From Hymenobacter sediminis (GTDB lineage Bacteria; Bacteroidota; Bacteroidia; Cytophagales; Hymenobacteraceae): a stretch of 64,000 bases of DNA. This document shows positions 43,152 to 52,397 of the stretch, one piece after another. The notes beneath the pieces were generated by a model. The model was not told where the DNA came from and made no database searches. It worked only from the letters and a program-made list of their open reading frames with translations. The stretch's first letter is position 1. Each line of letters starts with the position of its first letter. A program made the translations under genes and the position numbers. Where the stretch lies: assembly GCF_003231285.1 (NCBI RefSeq), contig NZ_QKNS01000004.1, positions 1 through 64,000 of the forward strand. Direction: 5' to 3'.

Positions 43152-44190
43152 GGGCAGGTATGGGTAGGGGTGCTACCAGGGGCAGCGTCACGGTAAAAGA
43201 TTCGTCGGTGGCGGTTACACGCACGGGCGCAGCAGCCAGCAGCGCCACGCGGGCCTGCAGGCCCGCCAACCCACTGCCCGCACCAGGGGCAGGGTGCGGA
43301 CGGGGACGCCTGTCGTTGCGTACCTCTATTTCAGTGGGCAGAACTCGTAAGCTGATGTGCAAAGGCTGGCTGCGGCTAGCCAAATTGTGCTTCACAGCAT
43401 TCGTGAGCAGCTCTTGCAGTACCCCAGGCGGTAGTAGCAAGTTGTGGAGCTGCTCGGGGGTAGCCTGTACTTCTTCCTCAAACTGATAGGCCGCGCCAAA
43501 CCGGCAGCGCAGCAGCTCACAGTAGCCACGGGCAAAAGTCAGTTCTTCCGCTACAGGTACTACCTCCTGTTCGCGGGTGCGCACCAGGTAGCGGTACACG
43601 TCGGCCAAGTGCCCTATGTAGGCATGAGCGGCCTCATTGCCAGGCTCAATAAGAGCAGCTAGGATGTTAAGATTGTTAAATAAGAAATGTGGATCGACGT
43701 GCTGCTGCAGGGCCTGCAGCTTGGCCCGGGCAGCTTCCTTTTCGAGGCGCTCCAGCTCTAGGCGCACTTGGCCGGCGTGCTGCTGGTACAGGAAGGGCAG
43801 GTAAATGCTGCCCACCAGCAGGTATAGGAACACATCAGAAGAAAAGCCCCGCGCCACCGCGTACCAGCTGCCGTAGTCGCCCTGGCCCACGCCCGAAAGC
43901 ACTAGCGCAGCCTGTAGTAACTGCTTGAGCAGGATAAACAGCAGTGCCCCGCGCCAAAGCAAACCAAAGTAGTAGCCAGCCCGGCCACTAGCTCGGCCCT
44001 GTTGCGTAGCGCGAGCGTGCAGACGGTCGAGGAGGTACACAACCAGCAAGGCTTCCAGAAACGTCCAGAACGGCGCGTCGGGAAACAAGTAGAATTCTTC
44101 TGGCCGCACGGCCATGGTCAGGCGCGTGTAGAGGGCCAGCAGCACCGACAGGCCGAGCACGAATACGTAAAACCAGGGCTTCTTGCGCAT
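43132..44190 (-). CDS. LytS-type sensor histidine kinase
   Basis: A 352-residue kinase from the ATG at 44190 (MRKKPWFYVF). Four to five membrane helices span about 8-150, then a coiled coil with His_kinase domain DPHFLFNNLNILAALI (phospho-acceptor His) and an HATPase domain (ELLTNAVKHNLASRSQP N-box, GSGLAGLQARVALL G-box). The signal is not evident; no separate sensor domain. Upstream in-frame residues from 44253 are rejected. Confidence 0.93.
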   Translation of the reverse strand: MRKKPWFYVFVLGLSVLLALYTRLTMAVRPEEFYLFPDAPFWTFLEALLVVYLLDRLHARATQQGRASGRAGYYFGLLWRGALLFILLKQLLQAALVLSGVGQGDYGSWYAVARGFSSDVFLYLLVGSIYLPFLYQQHAGQVRLELERLEKEAARAKLQALQQHVDPHFLFNNLNILAALIEPGNEAAHAYIGHLADVYRYLVRTREQEVVPVAEELTFARGYCELLRCRFGAAYQFEEEVQATPEQLHNLLLPPGVLQELLTNAVKHNLASRSQPLHISLRVLPTEIEVRNDRRPRPHPAPGAGSGLAGLQARVALLAAAPVRVTATDESFTVTLPLVAPLPIPAHAHSAD

Positions 44191-44272
44191 TATAAGCGGG
44201 AAGTTACTAGGTGAGGCCCGATGCCTTTCCTCCTGGTAGGTATCGGACCTCAACGCTGGGTATATATCTACT

Positions 44273-45046
44273 CTACAGGCCGGCCGCTTTTAGATCTTTG
44301 CCCTGCTCATCGAGGAAGCGAAGCACAGGCTGGTTGTTTTTATCGACGCCAATGGTGAGGCGGGTGCGGCCTTGGGCGTCCTTAAAGTCGAGGGTGGACT
44401 GTTCGGTGTTGGCGACCAGCATCACGCGGGTTTCGCCGCGCTGGTCGGCCATAATCATCGCCGACGACCGGCCGGCGGTAGTGCCCACGTACAGGCGCCG
44501 CATCAGTCCCAGCTTCCCTTCCTTCACGGCCTGCTGCCTCTGCTCGGGGGTAGCACTTTTATACTTCTCCTCCAGAGCCGTTATGGATTCGGTGGGGGCA
44601 TCACTAAATGTGAGGCCGGCCTTGTAGCCCCCGCCCTGCTCCTGGTAGTTCAAGGCAATAACCTGGTCCTGCCCAAACCGGTCGAAAGACAAATGACCAC
44701 CGGCCGACACGTTGCCGTTGGCGTCTTTTTCGCCCCCGAAGATCAGGCCGCCGCATTCCTCTCCTTTGTCGTTGTAGAAGAGCATGCCGGGGTGCGGGCG
44801 CTTATAGTCCAGGTGCTTGCCGTCGATGGTGACGCCCTGCGGGAAGCGCGCCTTGTTGCTCATCAGCATTTTCACGGTGCCGTCGCGCTCCACCAGGTTC
44901 AGACGCTCCACCGATATTTCGCCGAAGCGCACCGGCTTATCGGGCTTGCCGAAGGCGCAGAGCAGCACGACCAGGGGCAGAATGGTAGTGACCAAGGCAT
45001 AGGCTTTGAGAAACTTCACGTCGCGGGCGAGGTTGCGAGTATCCAT
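44273..45046 (-). CDS. Membrane-anchored hypothetical protein
   Basis: A 257-residue protein with one N-terminal transmembrane helix (about 14-32) and a large exported domain rich in beta strands: FGEISVERLNLVERDGTVKMLMS, YNDKGEECGGLIFGG, LDFKDAQGRTRLTIG and NNQPVLRFLDEQGKDL. The strand repeats resemble periodic beta modules seen in Bacteroidota hypothetical proteins. Function unknown. Independent of the two-component genes downstream by about 80 bp. Confidence 0.72.
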   Translation of the reverse strand: MDTRNLARDVKFLKAYALVTTILPLVVLLCAFGKPDKPVRFGEISVERLNLVERDGTVKMLMSNKARFPQGVTIDGKHLDYKRPHPGMLFYNDKGEECGGLIFGGEKDANGNVSAGGHLSFDRFGQDQVIALNYQEQGGGYKAGLTFSDAPTESITALEEKYKSATPEQRQQAVKEGKLGLMRRLYVGTTAGRSSAMIMADQRGETRVMLVANTEQSTLDFKDAQGRTRLTIGVDKNNQPVLRFLDEQGKDLKAAGL

Positions 45047-45238
45047 GGGGGTAGTAACTGAGGTGAGAAGATGCCCAAAACTGCTGCTTGCCCCGGCCGG
45101 AAACAGGCGAATTCGCGGGAGTGCCGGAAAAAGCAGCGGAATGCCGGAAAAGCTGGCGGGAGTGCCGGGCCGCCTACCCCCACAAGAAGCATCAAACCCT
45201 TACCTTGCTGCTCTACCTTCACTCCCACTCTACCGGCT

Positions 45239-46099
45239 ATGGATCAGCGCATCATCAACCTGTTCGACGAGTACACCCACGCCCCGCTTACCCGCAAGGA
45301 GTTTCTGGACCGGCTGGTGAAGCTGGCCGGTGGCACGGCCCTGGCCGCAGCCGCCCTGGCCGTGTTGGAGCCCGGCTACGCCCAGGCCGCCACCATCCCC
45401 ACCGACGATGAGGACCTAGTGACAGAGGAGACTACCTGGCCCGGCGAAGCCGGCGTGACCATGAAGGGCTACTTGGTGCACCCGAAAGGCAAAAAGAAGC
45501 GCGGCGCCGTAGTGGTCATCCACGAAAACCGGGGCCTGACGCCCCACATCAAGGACGTAACGCGCCGCGTGGCCAAGGCTGGTTACCTGGCTTTGGGTGT
45601 TGATGCCCTGTCGGTATTTGGCGGCACCCCGGCCAATGAGGACGAAGGCCGCGCGCTCATCGGCAAGCTCGATAAGCAGCAAAACCTGAATAACTATCTG
45701 GCGGCCCTGCGCTACCTCCGCCAGCGCCCCGACTCCAATGGCAAAACCGGCTGCGTGGGCTTCTGCTGGGGCGGTGCCATGGCCAACAGCCTTGCTACCC
45801 ATGATCCGCAGCTGAATGCCGCCGTGGCCTACTACGGCACCCAACCGCCCGCCGAGGAAGTGCCCAACATCAAAGCCGCCCTGCTGCTGCACTACGCCGC
45901 CCTCGATGAGCGGGTAAACGCCGGCATGCCCGCCTACGAAGCCGCCCTGAAAGCAGCCGGCATTAAGTATGAGCAGTACGTGTACCCCAACGTAAACCAC
46001 GCCTTCAACAACGACTCCTCTCCCGCCCGCTACAACGCCGAGGCCGCCCAGCTGGCCTGGAGCCGCACCCTCAAGTTGTTCAAGGAGAAGCTAGGATAA
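45239..46099 (+). CDS. Dienelactone hydrolase family protein, exported
   Basis: A 286-residue alpha/beta hydrolase from the ATG at 45239 (MDQRIINLFDEYTHAP); a longer frame upstream is not coding-like. The N-terminus has RKEFLDRLVKLAGGTALAAAALAV, like a Tat-type signal. Catalytic Cys is in VGFCWGGAMA, Asp in YAALDERVNAG, and His in NVNHAFNND. Dienelactone hydrolases open lactones of aromatic breakdown; many homologues act on unknown esters. Confidence 0.92.
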   Translation: MDQRIINLFDEYTHAPLTRKEFLDRLVKLAGGTALAAAALAVLEPGYAQAATIPTDDEDLVTEETTWPGEAGVTMKGYLVHPKGKKKRGAVVVIHENRGLTPHIKDVTRRVAKAGYLALGVDALSVFGGTPANEDEGRALIGKLDKQQNLNNYLAALRYLRQRPDSNGKTGCVGFCWGGAMANSLATHDPQLNAAVAYYGTQPPAEEVPNIKAALLLHYAALDERVNAGMPAYEAALKAAGIKYEQYVYPNVNHAFNNDSSPARYNAEAAQLAWSRTLKLFKEKLG

Positions 46100-46133
46100 A
46101 TCCTGAAGGTCCTCGCCAAAACATTCATTCCAG

Positions 46134-46167
46134 AACAGCTCACTGCCTCCATGTAGTGGGCTGTTTT
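46134..46167 (+). terminator. Terminator after dienelactone hydrolase
   Basis: Arms AACAGCTCACT and AGTGGGCTGTT (one mismatch) followed by TTG T-rich end. Confidence 0.65.
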
Positions 46168-46557
46168 GTGGTAAAGGTATTGCCAAAGGAAAAGCCTTGC
46201 CGCTGATGCAAGCTGGCCGAAGAATGGTAGAAAACTTTGGCATTTGGATATTTTCCGATTGTTTTTTAGCCGTTCCTGAGATTGGAGTTTGTCAGGCAGG
46301 TAGCGCGATAAAGCGTGAGCAAAGGGGCAGGAAGCAATGTGCTGTAAGTGTATAAGCTCGACTACACGAGTGGTTTGGGGCTGATTTTCGAGCCTTGCAT
46401 TATGCAGGTTTACCCTAATACCTTGGGGTAGTGCTCCGCGCTTTAGGATGCTGAGTGAAGCTGTATTAAATAGCTTTTGTTAGCTCCTCACCTTCTGAAG
46501 TCACTGCGCTGATTTCCTCCCCGCTGCTCTTCTTTCCACCAACTCCCACACAACCAA
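46168..46557. other. Intergenic leader before the GH16 glucanase gene
   Basis: About 390 bp with no supported gene, moderately AT-rich and with direct runs of T. I see no clear repeat or promoter box; a leader region for the downstream secreted enzyme is likely. Confidence 0.4.
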
Positions 46558-48015
46558 ATGAAACACCGGTTTACCTCCCTTCTGGGAGCGGCTGCACTAT
46601 GCGTGCTTGGCTCCGCTTCCTCCCACGCCCAAACCTATCAGCAAGTATGGGCCGATGAATTCACCAATGGCATCAGCTCCAGCTGGGTATTTGAAACCGG
46701 CGGGGGCGGCTGGGGCAACAACGAGAAGCAGTACTACCAGCGCGCCAATGCCAGCGTCGTGAATGGCATTCTGCAGATTACGGCTCGCAAAGAGAACGTA
46801 GGCGGCATGCCCTACACCTCCTCGCGCATGAAAACCCAGGGCCTGAAGGAGTTTAAGTACGGCAAAATTGAGGCCCGCATGAAGCTGCCCCTAGGCCAGG
46901 GCTTGTGGCCGGCCTTCTGGATGCTGGGCAGCAACATCAACACTGTCAGCTGGCCGGCCTGCGGCGAAATTGACGTGATGGAGCACATCAACGCCGAGAA
47001 CAAGGTGTACGGCACCGTGCACTGGGACAGCAACGGCCACGCCGAGTACGGCGGCAACATCATTACAACTCCTCAGGACTACCACGTATATGCCGTGGAG
47101 TGGGAGCCTACCTACATCCGCTGGTTTGTAGACGGGGTGCAGTACCACGAAATCAACATTGCGAATGGCACGGGCAGCACCGAGGAGTTTCAGCGCCCCT
47201 TTTTCCTGCTGCTAAACCTGGCGGTGGCCGGCAACTGGCCGGGCCAGACGGTAGATGAAAGCAAGATACCGGCTACCATGTACGTCGATTACGTGCGGGT
47301 TTACCAGAAAAGCGGCACCACTACCCCACCCACGGGCTCCAGCACGACAATCCAGGCCGAGAGCTACAGCTCCATGAACGGGGTGCAGCTGGAAACCACC
47401 TCCGATGCGGGCGGCGGCCAGAATGTGGCCTACATTGATGCCGGCGACTGGATGGCGTACAGCAACATCAACTTCCCAACTTCGGGCACTTACACTCTTG
47501 AGTACCGGGTAGCTAGTCCCAGCGGTGGCACGCTGTCGTCGGACCTGAACGCGGGCTCCGTTCAGCTGGGCAACACCACTATTCCTGCCACGGGCGGCTG
47601 GCAGAACTGGACGACGGTTTCCCGGACCGTGAATGTGAATGCAGGCACCTACAACTTTGGAGTGTTTGCCCAAACCGGCGGCTGGAACCTCAACTGGATT
47701 CGGATTACGAAGGCAGGTAGCGCCCGCCCGGCAGCGGTTTTGGCTACCACGGCAGGTAGTGAGGAAGCTAAGAGCCTGAGCGTGTACCCCAACCCTTACT
47801 CAGCTGGCTCACCTCTTACTATCCAGCTCCCAAGCCAGGAACTGTCGCCGGCCCAGGTGCAGATTCTGGACGCGCAGGGCAAGCAAGTATGGCAAACCAC
47901 GGCCTTCGGCTCAGAGGTGAAGGTAGGGAAAGACCTCCCACTACGGAGCGGCATGTACCTGATTCAGGTAACCAACGCCGCCGGTACTTCCGTCCAGAAA
48001 TTGATGGTGCGGTAG
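46558..48015 (+). CDS. Secreted GH16 endo-beta-1,3-glucanase with CBM6 and type IX sorting domain
   Basis: A 485-residue secreted enzyme. Signal peptide ends SSHAQ near residue 25. GH16 domain (about 28-258) has the catalytic GEIDVMEHI (Glu/Asp/Glu). A CBM6-type carbohydrate-binding domain follows (about 265-395, IQAESYSSMNGVQLE and GDWMAYSNINF). The C-terminus (about 410-485) is a T9SS sorting domain (LSVYPNPYS, VQILDAQGKQVWQ, GMYLIQVTNAAG). It would hydrolyse laminarin-like beta-1,3-glucan outside the cell. Confidence 0.95.
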   Translation: MKHRFTSLLGAAALCVLGSASSHAQTYQQVWADEFTNGISSSWVFETGGGGWGNNEKQYYQRANASVVNGILQITARKENVGGMPYTSSRMKTQGLKEFKYGKIEARMKLPLGQGLWPAFWMLGSNINTVSWPACGEIDVMEHINAENKVYGTVHWDSNGHAEYGGNIITTPQDYHVYAVEWEPTYIRWFVDGVQYHEINIANGTGSTEEFQRPFFLLLNLAVAGNWPGQTVDESKIPATMYVDYVRVYQKSGTTTPPTGSSTTIQAESYSSMNGVQLETTSDAGGGQNVAYIDAGDWMAYSNINFPTSGTYTLEYRVASPSGGTLSSDLNAGSVQLGNTTIPATGGWQNWTTVSRTVNVNAGTYNFGVFAQTGGWNLNWIRITKAGSARPAAVLATTAGSEEAKSLSVYPNPYSAGSPLTIQLPSQELSPAQVQILDAQGKQVWQTTAFGSEVKVGKDLPLRSGMYLIQVTNAAGTSVQKLMVR

Positions 48016-48036
48016 AAGTGATTTTGGTGAATGAGT

Positions 48037-48090
48037 GAAGTAGCTTGGCAGGGCGCGTAGTGCACCACACCGACCCTGCCAGGCTACTTC
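48037..48090. terminator. Terminator-like inverted repeat after glucanase gene
   Basis: Arms GAAGTAGCTTGGCAGGG (48037-48053) and CCCTGCCAGGCTACTTC (48074-48090), one mismatch, around a 20-base loop. Confidence 0.7.
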
Positions 48091-48119
48091 CCTTTTCTCT
48101 GACAACCCTGATAAACCAA

Positions 48120-48153
48120 CAAGCCCTTACTTCCGGCGCGGAGGTAAGGGCTT
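48120..48153. terminator. Second terminator hairpin before M28 peptidase end
   Basis: Arms CAAGCCCTTACTTCC and GGAGGTAAGGGCTTG (one mismatch), then TATTATTT. Confidence 0.75.
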
Positions 48154-48234
48154 GTATTATTTCAGAGGGTAGGGCTAGGAAAATGACACCTGCATTGCCA
48201 GGGCACTTTACTTACCCATTCAGCAACTCACTGC

Positions 48235-49812
48235 CTACATCCGCTGCTCGGGCTTGGCGGCGGGTAGGGGTTTGCGGGGCAGCTTGGCGTCGCGCATGGC
48301 GGCCTGGTACACGAAGGAAGCCACTACCACGGAGGCCTGCTTCATGTCGTCGGCGGGCAGACGCTCGTAGGTGTCCATGTTGGTGTGGTGGGTGCGGGTA
48401 CCGTAGTCGAGCGGATCCTGAATGAACTGAAAACCGGGCAGGCCCACGGCGTCAAACGAGAGGTGATCGGTGCCGCCGGTGTTGCGCAGGGTAACGGTGG
48501 TAGCACCCATATCGGCGAGGGGCTTGAGCCACTCCTGGAAAATAGGAGCCGCAGCCTCGTTCCCCTGAGCATAAATGCCACGAATTTTACCGGCACCGTT
48601 ATCTAAATTGAAGTAAGCAGCCAGCTTTTCGTGTTCGGGCAGCAGCTTCATGGTAGCAGGGTCGGCGAAGTGATTTTTTACGTAACCGCGCGAGCCAAAC
48701 AGGCCCTGCTCTTCCTCGCCCCACAAGGCAATCCGGATGGTGCGGCGGGGTTGCACGCCGGCCGCCTTCAGGATGCGCACGGCTTCCATCATCACGGCGC
48801 AGCCAGCGGCGTTGTCGGTGGCGCCGGTAGCAGCGTGCCAAGAGTCGATGTGGGCACCTAGCATCACAATTTCGCTTTTCAGCTTTTTGTCGGTGCCCGG
48901 AATTTCAGCTACCACGTTGTAGCCCTTCAGATCCTGGGTCTGAAAGCGAGTGCGGGTTTCCAGCTCAATTTCCACCGGAATGCCGGCTTCGGCCAGACGA
49001 ATCAGGCGCAGCTGATCTTCGGGGGCCATTTCCAGCTCGGGCAATACCGGTTTGGCATCGGCGGCGTAGGGGGCGCCATTGCTGGTGAAGAAGGTACCAT
49101 CGGAGCCGCCGCGGCTGCTCAGGATAGCGGCCGCACCTTCACTCAGAATCATTTCTGACATTTTGGTGCGCAACGCCAACATAGCGCGGCGCTGGGCCAT
49201 GCGCTGCTCCATTTCGGCACTGGCCGGGTTGGCAGCGGCAGCAGGAGCTTCGGGCTTGAAAGCCGCCATTTTCTGCAGTTCCTCGTCGGTGTAGCGCTTG
49301 GCGTCGGCCTCGAAGGAGGTTTTCGGAGCCGTTACGTCGAGCAGCACAATTTTGTCGCGTAGCTGGCCTTTGTATTTATCCAGTTCCGCCTCGGTGGTGG
49401 CCTTCACTACCACTACCTGCTTCTTGAGGGTACCGTTGGTGCTGGGCGTCCAGGCCTTGGGAGCCCCGATGAGCGTGTGGTAATAAGGCGCCGTCATGGC
49501 GATGTACGACTTGTCGATATCCCAGCCGCGGCCGAAGGTACCCCAGGGCTCAATGGTTGCTTTCGTGAGGCCCCAGCTGGTAAGTTGCTTCTGGGTCCAC
49601 TGGTTGGCACGGTTCAGCCCCTCGGAATTGGCCAGGCGCGGGCCGCACACGTCGGTCAGGTAAAAAGCCGTTTCCATCACCTTGGAGCGGTTCAGGCCTT
49701 CATCCTTGATTTTAGCCAGCGTGGCCTGATCAGCCTTGGTACCCTGCTGGGCTACGGAAGGCGCGGCTACCGCGAGGCCACCGGCCAGCGCCAAAAGTCG
49801 AAATGCGTTCAT
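48235..49812 (-). CDS. M28 family metallopeptidase, secreted
   Basis: A 525-residue peptidase with a signal peptide (ends SVAQQ near 22). A PA-type insert sits at about 140-290, and the catalytic M28 domain follows: AHIDSWHAATGATDNAAG (first His and Asp), ALWGEEEQGLFGS (catalytic and metal Glu), FNLDNGAG (Asp) and RTHHTNMDTYERL (final His). Such enzymes remove amino acids from peptides in the periplasm or outside. Ala/Lys-rich C-terminus lacks a T9SS domain. Confidence 0.93.
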   Translation of the reverse strand: MNAFRLLALAGGLAVAAPSVAQQGTKADQATLAKIKDEGLNRSKVMETAFYLTDVCGPRLANSEGLNRANQWTQKQLTSWGLTKATIEPWGTFGRGWDIDKSYIAMTAPYYHTLIGAPKAWTPSTNGTLKKQVVVVKATTEAELDKYKGQLRDKIVLLDVTAPKTSFEADAKRYTDEELQKMAAFKPEAPAAAANPASAEMEQRMAQRRAMLALRTKMSEMILSEGAAAILSSRGGSDGTFFTSNGAPYAADAKPVLPELEMAPEDQLRLIRLAEAGIPVEIELETRTRFQTQDLKGYNVVAEIPGTDKKLKSEIVMLGAHIDSWHAATGATDNAAGCAVMMEAVRILKAAGVQPRRTIRIALWGEEEQGLFGSRGYVKNHFADPATMKLLPEHEKLAAYFNLDNGAGKIRGIYAQGNEAAAPIFQEWLKPLADMGATTVTLRNTGGTDHLSFDAVGLPGFQFIQDPLDYGTRTHHTNMDTYERLPADDMKQASVVVASFVYQAAMRDAKLPRKPLPAAKPEQRM

Positions 49813-49929
49813 TTAGGAAGGTTGGTTGTAGAGAAGATAGTTTCGGAAGATAAAGAACCGAAACCAGTCGCAACGTTGCGCCGCCTATCCCTAGGCCGTC
49901 TTTTCTTTCTCCCGAACCCTACCCTCCTC

Positions 49930-52176
49930 CTAGCCCTGAACCTCCTGCCGGGCAGCCAACACTTTGTCTGGCGTGATGGGCAGCTCCCGGATGCGCTTGC
50001 CGGTGGCATGGTACACGGCGTTAGCAATGGCGGCGGTCAGCCCAATAAGACCTATTTCGCCCATACCCTTGGCACCCATAGGGTCGAGGTGAGAGTCGGG
50101 CTCATCAATGAAGATGACTTCTACCTCCGGCATATCGGCATTAACGGGGATGTGGTATTCAGCCAGCTGGTTGTTCACGAAGCGGCCGAAGCGGTGGTCC
50201 ATGCGGGCCTCTTCCATCAGGGCCATGCCGATGCCCCAGGTGACGCAACCATACACTTGGCTGCGGGCCGTTTTGGGGTTGAGCACCTTGCCCACATCCA
50301 GGGCCGACACGACCCGACTCACGCGCACCACTCCGGTGGCCTCATTCACCCGCACCTCCACGAAGTTCGCGCAGAATGATTTACCAGAGTATTGGTCCTG
50401 CTCCGGCCCCTTGTCTACTTCGCGGGTCAGGTCAAGGCCCATCAGGTTATGTTCCCGCAGAATCTGGGGGTAGGAAAGTTGGCGCCGGGGATGCCGCGCT
50501 TGCCGGACCACCCCATTTTCTGCAACTACATCCGTCAGCTTCAGCTTGTGGCGGGCCCAGTCGGGGGTGCGCAGGGCCAGGTCGAGGAGCTGCTGTTGCA
50601 GGGCGGTACACACAGCGTGCACTGCCGAGCCTACCGAGGCCGCCGTGTGGGAGCCAAACTGTCCTGGCGCGGGTGGAAAGGCCGAGTCGCCGAGTTCAAA
50701 CCGAATATTCTGCACCGGTACGCCGCTGGTTTGGGCGGCAATCTGGGTCATGATGGTGTAGGTACCAGGGCCGGCATCGGCGGTGGCACTTTGCACTACA
50801 AGGCGGCCATCGGCAAACAATTGGGCACGGGCAGCGGCTTTGGCCCGCTCGGCTTTATAGATACCCATGGCCATGCCCCACCCTACCATCCACTCGCCTT
50901 GCCGGGTGGCACGGGGCTGCGGGGGCCGCTTACCCCACCCGAATTGCTCGGCCCCACGCTCATAGCAGGCTCGCAGTTGGTTACTCGACCAGGGCTTGTC
51001 GTCTTTGGGGTCGGTTTCGGCGAAGTTCCGGCGGCGCAACTCCAAGGGGTCTAGGCGCAAGGCGTAGGCCAGCTCATCCATCGCCGACTCCAGGGCAAAG
51101 GAACCGCTCGACTCGCCAGGGCCGCGCGTCCAGGCGGGTGTGCTTACATCCAGCGGCACCAGTTGGTAGCGAGTGTTCAGGTTAGGGCAGCGGTAAGCCG
51201 ATTTGGTGGGGTCCACGATGCGCTCCGTAAACTCCTCGTGCCGGGAAGTCTGCCCAAAGGCTTCATGAGTGATGCCTGTCAGCTTTCCATCAGGGGTAGC
51301 CCCTACCCCTACCCGCTGGGCCGAGTAAGGCCGGTAGCCTACCAGGTTAAACATCTGCTGGCGCCGCAACGCCACTTTCACCGGCCTACCCACCAGTTTC
51401 GCGCCCAGAATAGCTGCTACCTCCTGGGGCCAGATGCGCGAGGCGCCACCAAAAGCCCCGCCTACATACGGAGAGTGCACCTGCACCCCGTTCTCGGGTA
51501 GCTGAAACATGCGCCGCAGGTCTTGCTTGGCCAGGGCCGGGGCCTGGGTTTTGTTATATACGATAAGCCGGGGGCCAACCCAGTGGGCAATGGCGGCATG
51601 GGGCTCTAAGGGGTTGTGCACCTGCACTGCGGTATGGTACTCCTGCTCCACGCGCACCGGCGCCTGCTGATAGGCATTCGGTTGCCCGCGCTGGTAGTCC
51701 TCTGCTTTCTTGGGCTTCTGGCCCCGGTGGCGGTGAGCCAGCAGGTCAGTTTCGGGCGTGGTGGCTTCGTACTGCACCCGCACCAGCGTGGCAGCGTGCT
51801 GGGCATGCTCCAGAGTGTCGGCAATAGCCAGGGCTACCGGCTGGTTGCTGAAGTGAATCTGGTCGTCGTGAAATACGCGGTGCTCCTGGCCTTCCAGGCG
51901 GGGGTTATTATTGGCTTTGGCGTCTTGGTAGGCGGGCACGCCGGGTGAGTTGCGGTAGGTAAGTACGGCCAGCACGCCGGGCGCTTTTTCGGCGGCCGCG
52001 GTATCAAGGCTCTTAATTCGGCCCCTGGCAATAGTGCTGGTTACCAACACGCCGTGTACCACACCCGGTACATTGTGCTCGGCGGCGTAGCGGGCCTGGC
52101 CCGTCACTTTGGCCCGGCCATCTACCCTACTGAGCGGCGTGCCGGGTGCCGCTTCCATAAATGCTTGCTCTTCCAT
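49930..52176 (-). CDS. Molybdopterin-binding subunit of an aldehyde/xanthine dehydrogenase (PaoC/YagR-like), orphan
   Basis: A 748-residue large subunit from the ATG at 52176 (MEEQAFMEAAPGTPLSRVDG); a TTG 12 bp upstream is less likely. It has the aldehyde-oxidase first domain (about 15-115) and the molybdopterin domains: GGAFGGASRIWPQE, RGPGESSGSFALESAMDELA, GQFGSHTAASVGSA and the catalytic Glu in KGMGEIGLIG. The [2Fe-2S] and FAD subunits, normally just upstream in such operons, are absent; the next gene is a divergent hydrolase. Substrate unknown. Confidence 0.92.
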   Translation of the reverse strand: MEEQAFMEAAPGTPLSRVDGRAKVTGQARYAAEHNVPGVVHGVLVTSTIARGRIKSLDTAAAEKAPGVLAVLTYRNSPGVPAYQDAKANNNPRLEGQEHRVFHDDQIHFSNQPVALAIADTLEHAQHAATLVRVQYEATTPETDLLAHRHRGQKPKKAEDYQRGQPNAYQQAPVRVEQEYHTAVQVHNPLEPHAAIAHWVGPRLIVYNKTQAPALAKQDLRRMFQLPENGVQVHSPYVGGAFGGASRIWPQEVAAILGAKLVGRPVKVALRRQQMFNLVGYRPYSAQRVGVGATPDGKLTGITHEAFGQTSRHEEFTERIVDPTKSAYRCPNLNTRYQLVPLDVSTPAWTRGPGESSGSFALESAMDELAYALRLDPLELRRRNFAETDPKDDKPWSSNQLRACYERGAEQFGWGKRPPQPRATRQGEWMVGWGMAMGIYKAERAKAAARAQLFADGRLVVQSATADAGPGTYTIMTQIAAQTSGVPVQNIRFELGDSAFPPAPGQFGSHTAASVGSAVHAVCTALQQQLLDLALRTPDWARHKLKLTDVVAENGVVRQARHPRRQLSYPQILREHNLMGLDLTREVDKGPEQDQYSGKSFCANFVEVRVNEATGVVRVSRVVSALDVGKVLNPKTARSQVYGCVTWGIGMALMEEARMDHRFGRFVNNQLAEYHIPVNADMPEVEVIFIDEPDSHLDPMGAKGMGEIGLIGLTAAIANAVYHATGKRIRELPITPDKVLAARQEVQG

Positions 52177-52397
52177 ACCGTACACCAATCAAGCTTCGCT
52201 TGTCTGAAACCAATGTTTACTACGGATGCGCTGTGGAAAGGCTACCCCTCGCCTCTGGCTTAACCTCACGTGAATTACATCAATGCGCTGGCAGCTAACC
52301 CCTTACACTCATAACTTATTCCTATTTTGACAATTATTTGACTTATTCTATGGTTATGCTTATATAATACCCTTTCTCTATTCTTACATACTCCATT

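Noticed and set aside
45071..45238. Upstream extension of the dienelactone hydrolase
   Set aside because: The added 56 residues are Lys/Arg/Pro-rich, unlike any signal, and the ATG at 45239 gives a proper exported N-terminus.
49477..50379. 300-codon plus-strand frame
   Set aside because: Covers parts of two genes on the opposite strand (M28 peptidase and molybdopterin subunit) and has shadow composition.
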